From Serripes groenlandicus (Eukaryota; Mollusca; Bivalvia; Cardiida; Cardiidae), in contig JASEVX010000001.1 in the NCBI GenBank assembly GCA_031761405.1, forward strand, positions 199,184,110 through 199,248,109: a stretch of DNA of 64,000 nt. The letters run 5' to 3'. Position numbers and translations under genes: made by a program. Positions 53,931 through 64,000 of the stretch are shown in pieces. A model generated the notes under the pieces. That model worked only from the letters and a program-made list of their open reading frames with translations, made no database searches and was not told where the DNA came from. Each line of letters opens with the position of its first letter. Position 1 is the stretch's first letter.

Positions 53931-54690
53931 GAATTGAAGTTTTTTGCATTTTCCTATACATTTTCGAAGTCGTCTGCAGCAGATGTATTGTATGTGGGAA
54001 AGAATGAATGGACAAATAAAACAGAATCGGTGAATTATGTATCGAATATTTCCTATATATAACAAGTGTAAATTCTTATTACAGGGACCACGTTTACGAT
54101 AATATTGCAAACAGTCGCTATTATGTCCTGTAAGCTATGGCCGTAATAGCAAGATGTAACGGTATAATAATCAAATACTGGTCAGCAATACGGACACATA
54201 AAATTTGCCAAAGTTCGGGCAAATTCTACTGAATATTCAGATGTAATACGTTGTCAACATTGAATCGTTAGATCCTCCAGCTTGGAAGCAGGTATTCAGG
54301 GTTCGGTGACTTCCCCCCTTGGCGCTCAGGGTTGCGGGGATAGAAGTACGACTATTGCATCTGTATACATATATATACATGTAATGCCGTCCCACATCCG
54401 ATTCAGACGCTCTATCAAAGATTCGGTGTATTGTGAGAAAGTTCAGGTGTCGTAATCGTATACCTGTAACCCTCGGTATCAAGACGGATAAAGCACTGCT
54501 AGATTTAAAAAGATAACAGCTCGATATGACCAGGGATCGAGTCACGCTTTCTTTTCTCTAAAAGGTGTACTATAATTGTTACACCAGTCAGTCGGTGCGT
54601 TTAATTCTATTCTGATGAGCGGCGGTAGCTCAGTTGACCTCGGCTCTCAGCCATAGCTTCACGAGTTCGAATCCTGACTAGACCAACATT
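53931..54690 (+). repeat. Block D with tRNA-like segment, full copy
   Basis: It contains the MITE half GAAGTCGTCTGCAGCAGATG, an S3 fragment with TTGGCGCTCAGGGTTGCGGG, and the tRNA-like segment at 54617-54690 (GCGGCGGTAGCTCAGTTGAC, GAGTTCGAATCCTGACTAGA). Confidence 0.88.
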
Positions 54691-55785
54691 ATTTCTCGCC
54701 GATTAAGAACAGTTAGTTAGTTAGACTAGCGTGATTCGTCTTTAACCAATGGGTTAAAAAGGGTCTACCGGAAAAGGTAGCCATTTGTCAAGAACAATTT
54801 TAAACAATTCGAATCATATCTAAAGCTGGTCTTCGTACTGTTTGATATTATATTCAGAGCTTGTCTTTATACTGTTTGGTTTTTTGGTGTTTTACGTCGC
54901 TTTTAACCTTTTTCAGTTATATGAGAGCGTTTACCGTGTAAGTTACCAGTACTAATAGTCAATTTATCCTGACACCAGCTAGTCAGTCGTAATGCTAACA
55001 ACGCAACCCTGAGCGCCAAGGAGGGTCTTCCTAGTGACCTATTGACCTAATTCGAACATATAATCAATATGTATTCACCAATAAGAAAATTAATTACTAT
55101 AAACGATATGCCTATTGTATTCTGGTCGTTAGACAATACAATCATCCAGCTACACAGGCGCTTTGCTTTTTATATCGGCCACTTCAGGCAAAAACAGGGT
55201 CTTATTGCACCGATACTGCTTTGGCATAATACAATGCGGATTTGGAGCGAAAATAGTCAGGCTACTATGTCGGTTTCGGCATTGTTACAATGACACAGCG
55301 TACACATCAGGTGCAATAAATCGTGTGGAAGACAGTCGTGCAGAGGTCAAGTTCGAGTCCCGTAAAGAGCACGTTCTGACTTTGGGATTTTCCACACAAA
55401 CGGCGCGAGTACTGGTTAAGTCTCCAGGAAGACGACATCGAGCGTGATTAATATAAGCTAAAAGCTTGTATCGCAATTTATGTAAATTAGATAGGTTGTA
55501 ACCAAATTTAACCAATCCAATCGAATACTACTGTAAACTAAATTCCGTTTAAATTAGAAAATCTAAGCTTAACATTTAAGTTTCACATTAACTCTTTCAG
55601 CGCCGAATTGTTTAAGCTAGACTCTTCCATGTTCAAAATCGAGCGACTCCATTTATCTTGTAACAAGAGTTTGGAATATTTTTATTACGAAAAGCCAAAC
55701 AATGCTGATTTCATGTAAGACAAGAAAATAGACTACTTTATTTGACATTACATACCTCTTGGTTACAGAAGAAATATATCTAGTA
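54691..55785 (+). repeat. Block C, direct copy
   Basis: It has an S3 SINE on the minus strand (about 54885-55025) and a tRNA-like SINE head near 55310-55400 (GTGGAAGACAGTCGTGCAGA, AAGTTCGAGTCCCGTAAAGA). It ends TTGGTTACAGAAGAAATATA before sat1. Confidence 0.88.
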
Positions 55786-58685
55786 CCAGGCTAGGAAATG
55801 TGCCGCGATAATTGACACTTCACTGTGTGTTAAATCAGTACCAGGCTAGGAAATGTACCGCGATAATTGACACTTCACTGTGTGATAAATCAGTACCAGG
55901 CTAGGAAATGTGCAGCGATAATTGACACTTCATTATGTGTTAAATCAGTACCAGGCTAGGAAATGTGCCGCGATAATTGACACTTTAATGTGTGATAAAT
56001 CAGTACCAGGCTAGGAAATGTGCAGCGATAATTGACACTTCACTGTGATATAAATTAGGACCAGGCTAGGAAATGTGCAGCGATAATTGACACTTCACTG
56101 TGTTTTAAATCAGTACCAGACTAGAAAATGTACCGGGACAATTGGCATTTCACTGTGTGATAAATCAGTACCAGGCTAGTAAATTTGCCGCAATAATTGA
56201 CACTTCACTGTTCAAAAAATCAGTACCAGGCTAGGAAATGTGCCGCAACAATTGACATTTCACTGTGTGATAAATCAGTACCAGGTTAGTAAATGTGCCG
56301 CGATAATTGACACTTCACTCTTCAATAAATCAGTACCAGGCTAGTAAATATGCCGCAATAATTGACACTTCACTGTGTGATAAATCAGTACCAGGCTAGG
56401 AAATGTGCCGCAACATTTGACATTTCTCTGTGTGATAAATCAGTACCAGGCTAGTAAATTTGCCGCGATAATTGACATTTCTCTGTGTGATAAATCAGTA
56501 CCAGGCTAGGAAATGTGCCACGGCAATTGACATTTCACTGAGTGATAAATCAGTACTAGGCTAGTAAATGTGCCGCGATAATTGACACTTCACTGTTCAA
56601 TAAATCAGTACCAGGCTAGTAAATGTGCCGCGATAATTGACACTTCACTGTTCAATAAATCAGTACCAGGCTAGTAAATGTGCCGCGATAATTGACACTT
56701 CACTGTGTGCTAAATCAGTACCAGGCTAGGAAATGTGCCGCAGCAATTGACATTTCACTGTGTGATAAATCATTACCAGGCTAGTAAATGTGCCGCTTTA
56801 ATTGACACTTCACTGTTCAATAAATTAGTACCAGACTAGGAAATGTGCCGCGACAATTGACATTTCACTGTGTGTTAAATCAGTACCAGGCTAGTAAATG
56901 TGCCGCGATAATTGACACTTCACTGTTCGTAAAATCAGTACTAGGCTAGGACATGTGCCGCGATAACTGACACTTCACTGTTCAATAAATTAGTAACAGA
57001 CTAGGATATTTGCCGCGACAATTGACATTTCACTGTGTGTTAAATTAGTACCAGTCTAGTAAATGTGCCGCGATAATTGACATTTCAATGTTCAATAAAT
57101 CAGTACCAGGCTAGGAAATGTGCCGCGACAGTTGTCATTTCACTGTGTGAAAATCAGTACCACACTAGGGAAATGTGCCGCGACCGTTAACAATTCACTG
57201 TTTGATAAATCAGTACCAGGCTAGGAAATGTGTCGCGACCGTTAACACTTCACTGTGTGATAAATCAGTACCAGGCTAGTAAATGTGCCGCGATAATTGA
57301 CACTTCACTGTTCAAAAATTCAGTACTAGGCTAGGACATGTGCCGCGATAATTGACACTTCACTGTTCAATAAATTAGTAACAGACTAGGATATTTGCCG
57401 CGACAATTGACATTTCACTGTGTGTTAAATCAGTATCAGGCTAGTAAATGCGCCGCGATAATTAACATTTCAATGTTCAATAAATCAGTACCAGGCTAGG
57501 AAATGTGCCGCGACAGTTGTCATTTCACTGTGTGAAAATCAGTACCACACTAGGGAAATGTGCCGCGACCGTTAACAATTCACTGTATGCTAAATCAGTA
57601 CCAGGCTAGGAAATGTGTCGCGACCGTTGACACTTCACTGTGTCATAAATCAGTACCTGCTAGGAAATGTGCCGCGACAATTGACATTTCACTGTGTGAT
57701 AAATCAGTACCACACTAGGGAAATGTGCCGCGACCGTTAACAATTCACTGTGTGATAAATCAGTACCAGACTAGGAAATGTACCGCGACCGTTAACACTT
57801 CACTGTGTGATAAATCAGTACCAGGCTAGGAAATTTGCCGCGACCGTTAACACTTCACTGTGTGATAAATCAGTACCTGCTAGGAAATGTGCCGCGACAA
57901 TTGACATTTCACTGTGTGATAAATCAGTACCACACTAGGGAAATGTGCCACGACCGTTAACAATTCACTGTGTGATCAATCAGTACCAGACTAGGAAATG
58001 TGCCGCGACCGTTAACACTTCACTGTGTGATAAATCAGTACCTGCTAGGAAATTTGCCACGACCGCTGACACTTCACTGCGAAATGAATCATTACTAGGC
58101 TAGGAAATGTTCCGCTACCGTTGACACTTCACTGTGTGATAACTAAGTACCAGGCTAGGAAATGTGCCGTGACAATTGACACTTCACTGTGTGCTAAATC
58201 AGTACCAGACTAGGAAATGTGCCGACCGTTAACACTTCACTGTGTGTTAAATCAGTACCAGGCTAGGAAATGTGCTTCAATAACTAACACTTCACTTTGT
58301 CATAAATCAGTACCACGCTATGAAATGTGCTTCAATAACTAACACTTCACTGTGTGATAAATCAGTACCAGGCTATGAAATGTGCCACGACAATTGACAC
58401 TTCACTGTGTGATAAATCAGTACCAGGCTATGAAATGTGCCGCGATAATTGACACTTCACTGTGTGATAAATCAGTACCAGGCTAGGAAATGTGCCGCGA
58501 TAATTGACACTTCACTGTGTGATAAATCAGTACCAGGCTAGGAAATGTGCGCCGATAATTGACACTTCACTGTGTGATAAATCAGTACCAGGCTAGGAAA
58601 TGTGCCGCGACCGTTGATACTTCACTGTGTGATAATTCATTACCAGGCTAGGAAATGTGCTGAGACCGTTGACACTTCACTGTGA
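55786..58685 (+). repeat. Satellite sat1, third array (about 53 units)
   Basis: The 55-bp units match the array at 46121. The GTTCAATAAATCAGT variants are concentrated between 56200 and 57500. Confidence 0.97.
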
Positions 58686-59568
58686 CCCAACAGCAAGTTA
58701 ACACTTTCCTAAACAACAACAGCAGGCGACTTAACATGACACACAAGAAGAAATTGCTCCGTTTAGTTTAAACTTATGGATTATACATCGACTGTGAAAC
58801 AAACTCTCAGCTTATATTAATCACGCTTGATGTCTGCGTCCTGGAGACATAACCAGTACACGCGTCGTTTGTCTTTTAACATCCCAAATGTAGAATTTGC
58901 TCATTACGGGATTCAAAAAAAGAAGAAATTACTCAGTTTAGTTTAAACTTATGTATTATACATCGACTGCGAAATAAACTTTCAGCTGATATTAATCACG
59001 CTTGATGTCTGCGTCCTGGAGACATAACCAGTACACGCGTCGTTTGTGTGAATAAATCCAAAATGCAGAATTTTCTCATCACGGGATTCAAACCCAGGGC
59101 CTTTAGTACGAGAGGCCGACGCTCTACCACTGCATAATTGCATTCAGCGTGAGCTATATCCACCATTGCAACAATTATTTCAACTATTTTCAAGAATTAT
59201 ACTTTCATTTAAAGAGGTTTTACTTAATTTTGAGTCGGCGTTGCTGCAGATTTATTGAATTATAGGAAAGGGTCCAGTGGGCTTCTGTCGTGTAATATGT
59301 TGACACATTTCGTCATAATTGGAACAAATTTGTCATCCAACCTTTCCCACATATAGACGCTTTATGATGTTTTATGTAGGCAGACGACTTTTGAAAATAT
59401 TGTGCCAAAAGGAGAAATGGCTTATAATGAGCAATTTCTTCTTTGGCCACAGTCGTATCGATTCTTTTCTAAATCTGAACTTTTCTGTAACGATATTTTA
59501 CATAATGTTTCTCTCGTTGATTTCAAAGTCGTCTGCTGCAGACTTGTTGTATGTGGGAGAAGGTTAAA
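58686..59568 (+). repeat. Block B plus embedded MITE, direct copy 2
   Basis: It repeats 50708-51585. The first SINE body lacks part of its left half. The MITE is at about 59340-59568. Confidence 0.88.
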
Positions 59569-60475
59569 TAAAATTAGTTTCGGAAACGTTTTTTCTAAAT
59601 ATCCCGAAGTATCTTTATCAGAAGTTTCAACTCTTCTAATTAAAAACTGTAGGAGAAGATAGAAAACTGGTTTGGGTTCTTAAAACGAGTTTTTTTGCTA
59701 ACTGCATAGCATTGGCTATCTTTGGAAGGGTAGCATTTAAAAACAAAGGCCTAAATCAAACATCGTAACGAATACGTATTTTTTTTTAAAATATCTCTAA
59801 GTATCTATAACCGAAGTTTGAGATCTCCACATTCAAAACTGTAGGAGATAATAGAAAAATGTTTTTTGTTCTTAAAACGCGTTTTTATGCTGACTGCATA
59901 ACAACAGGTTGGTCTTTAGCAACGAAAATCAAACGCGTACACCATGGGCTCCTTTTGCACACACGGAGACGGAAAAACCTGACAATATGGGATACATAGC
60001 GAATCTCAATTATATACAATTCAAATTCAGAAAAAAAACCGGACAGACAAAAACGAACGCCTAGCAAAAGAATCGAACCAATGAAAAGTGAACTTTTAGG
60101 TTTGAAGTGCTTCGTGCTTAGCCACTAGGCTACGACGAGATGTTGATTTGAACACCTGCGTTTACGTATTAATAAGTTGCAGGCGAAGATTGATGAGTAA
60201 ACCTGTTTACTAATATGTATTTAGTAAACATTTAAAATGTTTAAAATTACAATACGAAGACTTGAATAATTATGATGAGATACCACTTCATGTCGATGAT
60301 TACATAAAACATACTTTAAATTTTACCGCGTAGTATTGTCCTGGTAATTACCTTTGAATACATATATATCTTTTAATGACAAGGATTTGTATGAAGCTCG
60401 GTAGCTCTGTTGGTAGAGCAGCCATCTGTCAATGCAAGTTAATGCAAGTGTCGTGGGTTCGAGTCCCAGCTAGGT
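59569..60475 (+). repeat. Block A, direct copy 3
   Basis: CCGAAGTTTGAGATCTCCAC starts at 59810, 7988 bp after the equivalent point in copy 2. It ends in the tRNA-like head and a run of A. Confidence 0.9.
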
Positions 60476-60509
60476 AAAAAAAAAATCTGACATATGTCAA
60501 ACTTATATG

Positions 60510-61660
60510 AACTTTATGTGACTGAGACTTTGGCAAATTAACTGATGGTGACTGAGCCTTATGGAAAGTGACTGAGACTGATGGTGGATGAAACTAAGGG
60601 AAGCTTACTTGATGGTGACTATGACTGATGGAAACTTACGGAATGGGACTAAGACTTATGGAGACTAAGGGAAGGTGACTGAGACTGATGGAGACTTAGT
60701 TAAGGTGACTGAGGCTGACGTAGACTTAGTTAATGTGACTGAGGCTGACGGAGACTTAGTTAACGTGACGGAGACTTAGGGAACGTGGCTGACGGAGACT
60801 TCGGGAATGTAACTGAGGCTGATGGAGACTTAAGGAATGTGACTGGGGCTGATAGTGACTTAGGGAATGAGACTAAGGCCGACTGAGACTTAGTTAATGT
60901 GACGGAGTCTTAGGGAACGTGGCTGACGGAAACTTCGGGAATGTAACTGAGGCTGATGGAGACTTAAGGAATGTGACTGGGGCTGACAGTGACTTAGGGA
61001 ATGTGACATGGTGACTGAGTCTGACGGAGTCTTAATTAAGGTGACGGAGACTTAGGGAATGGACAAGGTGACAAGGTGACAAGGTGACTGAGGCTGACTG
61101 AGACTGACGGAGACTTAGTTAAGGTGACTGAGGCTGACGGAGACTTAGTTAAGGTGACTGAGGCTGACGGAGACTTAGGGAACGTGACTGGGGCTGATTG
61201 AGACTTAGGGAATGTGACAAGGTGACTGAGGTTGGCGGAGACTTAGGGAAGTTGACTGAGACAGACGGAGACTTAGTTAAGGTGACTGAGGTTTGCGGAG
61301 ACTTAGGGAATGTGACAATGTGACTGACGCTGAAGGAGACTTAGTTAAGGTGACTGAGGTTGGCGGAGACTTAGGGGAGTTGACTGAGACTGACAGAGAC
61401 TAATGAAATGTGACTGAGGTTGACGGAGACTTAGGAAATGTGACAAGGTGACTGAGGCTGACGGAGACTTAGTTAAGGTGACTGAGGTTGGCGGAGACTT
61501 AGGGAAGTTGACTGAGACTGACGGAGTCTGTGGGAAGCTTACTGATGGAGAATGTGACTGCGACTGATAGAGACTTCGTGAAGGTGACTGACTGAGACTG
61601 ATAGAGGGAATCGAGGGTGATTGATTGAGATGGTAGAGTTTTCAGATGAATAATGTGAAT
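60510..61660 (+). repeat. Satellite sat2, 30-bp monomer
   Basis: It contains the cleanest 30-bp periodicity (for example 61101-61190). It ends as GATGGTAGAGTTTTCAGATG, as in the arrays ending near 43920 and 53920. Confidence 0.94.
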
Positions 61661-61699
61661 GAGACTGAATTGAAGTTTTTTGCATTTTTCTAATTGGGA

Positions 61700-62345
61700 A
61701 TCCCTTCGGCTTGCATTAATGACTCAAAAGAGTTCCCACAAGGGAAACACACTTTGACCTTAATGTCAGATTTATTTGTAAACGGCGACAGTACTGTGAC
61801 CCCAACAAGTCTGCAACAGACGACCTAGAATACATATGAAAATCAATGTGAATAAAATTATAATTATCGAAAAGATTTGAAAATACTGTAGCAAATGTAG
61901 AAATTGCCTACGATAACGATTTCTCCTTTTGTCACGATGTTGCATATGCATCAAAAAGCGTCTGTAAGCGGGAAAGGATTAATTAGTTTCCATTATAGCT
62001 AAACTCTTTCCGTGAAAGATACCTTAACAGACGAATATTGAAAATATTGTGGAAAATGAAGCCTTGAAATCAGCAATGACAATGAGCAATTCCTCCTTTT
62101 CACACAATGCTTTAAAACCTGATGTAGTCAAAGCTTTCCGTACTCTATGTATTTTGATGTTTTACTACAGGCAGTTCTTTGCTCTTTCCCCCTTTTAGGC
62201 ACATTTTGAATAACCTGAAACAGATTAAATCTCTGTAAATGAAGGTATGATTATTGAAAATGGTTGAAACCTTTGTGAAAAAAGAAGAAATGTTAACGTT
62301 AAGCAATTTCTTCTTTTGTCACGATATTTTCCCTTCATTCCATCT
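61700..62345. mobile_element. Block F: piggyBac-like MITE pair and a third copy
   Basis: 61730-62210 repeats 44330-44860 directly. A third MITE core (AAAAGAAGAAATGTTAACGT / GCAATTTCTTCTTTTGTCAC) lies at 62265-62330. 62346-62519 shows nothing recognisable. Confidence 0.75.
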
Positions 62346-62519
62346 GTTTGTCGATCCAACTAGGAAATGTAACGTCAATCTTCAAATTAGGGAGTAGTTA
62401 AATTCAGCAAACAAACGAGTTATAACCGTAGGGTCAAGATTTGTTTTACATGTGAGCAGCACTATAGCTATTTTGGGTCTTATTTTCATTTGTTAAAATT
62501 GAAGATTCGACGTCCGTCA

Positions 62520-62820
62520 ACGTATAATCTGTCTCTGTCTGTCTCTGTCTGTCTGTCTCTCCCCCACATGTTTGTTTAGCTCTCTTTTAACTCTCTCGTT
62601 CTCATAAATATTCGTAACGATTTATTCTAAATTAAAGTTTAGTGAGAAACAGTAAAATACAACGTCCAATCAGCTAAGTACGTGGCACACATAGCTGCAA
62701 ATGCAATGGTCACGGATTCGATTCTCTAAACCGGAATGTCATTTACATTCATGGCCTTTATATCATGATGCTCATTTTGTGTAATGCTATCATGATTATC
62801 TTTTATTTATATTATTAAAG
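62520..62820 (+). repeat. Block E, partner of 38541-38750 in inverted orientation
   Basis: It has (GTCTCT)n, then CGTTCTCATAAATATTCGTA and the tRNA-like segment CAGCTAAGTACGTGGCACAC...GGATTCGATTCTC. It carries only one copy of the 115-bp unit. Confidence 0.88.
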
Positions 62821-63004
62821 TACAGGTATGCCGATTAATTATATGTCATTAATATAGTCAAGTTAATCTTCTAAAATAAGTGCATGTGTGATACGTTGTA
62901 ACATGTAGGGCAAGATTACACGTACATTGTCGTTGCAATAGAATTGAAAACATTCGAAGATGAAAAGAATCTAATAATCGACTAAATGAAACAGTCTGAA
63001 AGGA

Positions 63005-63450
63005 AAATGAGATGGTCGTATATATATATTATATGCAAATCAAATTAAGAAGAAAACCGGACATGCAAAAATGAAAGCCTAGCATAAAAATCGAACCAAT
63101 GAAAAGTGAACTTTTAGATTTGAAGTGCTTCGTGCTTAGCCACTAGGCTACGACGACGGTGTTGATTTAAAGACCTGCGTGTACGTATTAATAAGTTGCA
63201 GGCGAAGATTGATGAGTAAACCTGTTTACTGATATGTATTTAGTAAAAATCTAAAATGTTTAAAATTTCAACACGAAGACTTGAATAATTATGCTGAGAT
63301 ACCACTTTTTGTCGATGATTACATAAAACATACTTTAAATTTTACTGCGTAGTATTGACCTGGTTATTACCTTTGAATACATATATATCTTGTAATGACA
63401 TGGATTTGTATGAAGCTCGGTAGCTCAGTTGGTAGTCCCAGCTAGGTCAA
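63005..63450 (+). repeat. Block A2, partner of 37785-38260 in inverted orientation
   Basis: It includes the tRNA-like pair, but the second head is internally deleted: AGCTCAGTTGGTA is joined to GTCCCAGCTAGG, losing the anticodon arm and most of the T arm. Confidence 0.85.
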
Positions 63451-63484
63451 AATTAGTTCTGACAATTGTCTAAGGTACATCAGG

Positions 63485-64000
63485 GTTGACACTGTATGTG
63501 ACTGAGACTGATGGTGACTGAGCCTTCAGGAGGGTTACTGAGAGTTACTGATGGTGACTGAGACTGATGGAATCTTAGAGAAGGCGACTGAAGGTGACTG
63601 ATGCTGACTTAAACTTAGGAAGATGACTGATGGAGACTCAGGGAAGGTGACGAAGACATAGGGAAGGTGACTGATGGTGACAGAGGCTTAGGGAAGTTGA
63701 CTGATGATGACTGCTACTTAGGAAAGGTGACTGGGACGGAAGATGACTAATGGTGACTGAGGCTTAGGGAAGGTGACTAAGTCGAAGGTGACTGCGACTG
63801 ATGGAGTCTAAGAAAAAGTGACTGGTGGTAACTGAGACTTAGGGGAGTTGACTGAGACTTCTGTAGACTTAGGAAAGGTGACTGATGGTGACTGAGACGT
63901 AGGGAAGGTGACTTAGACTGATGTAGACTAACTGATGGTGACTGTGACAGAGACGAAGATGACTGCGACTTATGTAACCTAACGAAAACGGCCGTGCAAT
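63485..64000 (+). repeat. Satellite sat2, array cut by window end
   Basis: GGTGACTGATGGTGACTGAG-type units, the inverted counterpart of the right part of the array at 36241-37745. Confidence 0.9.

Overview
The window looks like eukaryotic, most likely bivalve mollusc, nuclear DNA. It is AT-rich, has GT/AG introns, and is full of short non-autonomous transposons of the kind I associate with clam and mussel genomes. The species call is inference. The only protein-coding gene I can support is the 3' three quarters of VPS50 (syndetin / CCDC132). It lies on the + strand as 17 exons between 673 and 27361, and its N-terminal exons lie upstream of the window. All 17 exons join with consistent splice phases into about 731 codons plus a stop.

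1-27.4 kb: VPS50 exons are separated by introns made almost entirely of repeats. (i) More than 20 copies of a palindromic MITE with termini CCCTTTCCC...GGGAAAGGG flanked by TTAA (piggyBac-like). (ii) A second palindromic MITE with CAGAG-type ends and 8-bp target duplications (hAT-like). (iii) Several families with unrelated interiors but the same end logic: a short subterminal inverted repeat, a 3' hairpin, a terminal (CT)CTTG, and insertion into T-runs without target duplication (Helentron/HINE-like). (iv) tRNA-derived SINEs. (v) Minisatellites with 25-, 29- and 33-bp units. Nesting order can be read directly, with up to four layers at 7.9-12.3 kb.

27.4-30.5 kb: the 3' flank of VPS50, with degenerate extra copies of the gene's last codons, more MITEs, SINEs and a 159-bp tandem element.

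30.5-64 kb: no gene that I can support. This is a large, young, higher-order repeat domain built from a few blocks: a 55-bp satellite (sat1, three arrays), a 30-bp satellite (sat2, six arrays) and spacer blocks A, B, C, D, E carrying tRNA-like/SINE segments. The + strand order sat1-B-A-sat2-D-C-sat1 repeats with a period of about 7.98 kb (50.7 to 58.7 kb). A partial third direct copy lies at 41.4-46.1 kb, and the same series is present inverted at 30.5-36.2 kb. The sat1 monomer shares a 28-base segment (25-26 identical) with the body of a tRNA-derived SINE in a VPS50 intron, which suggests the satellite arose from that SINE or a relative. Long reading frames in the satellites exist only because 30 and 33 are multiples of three; they are not called as genes.
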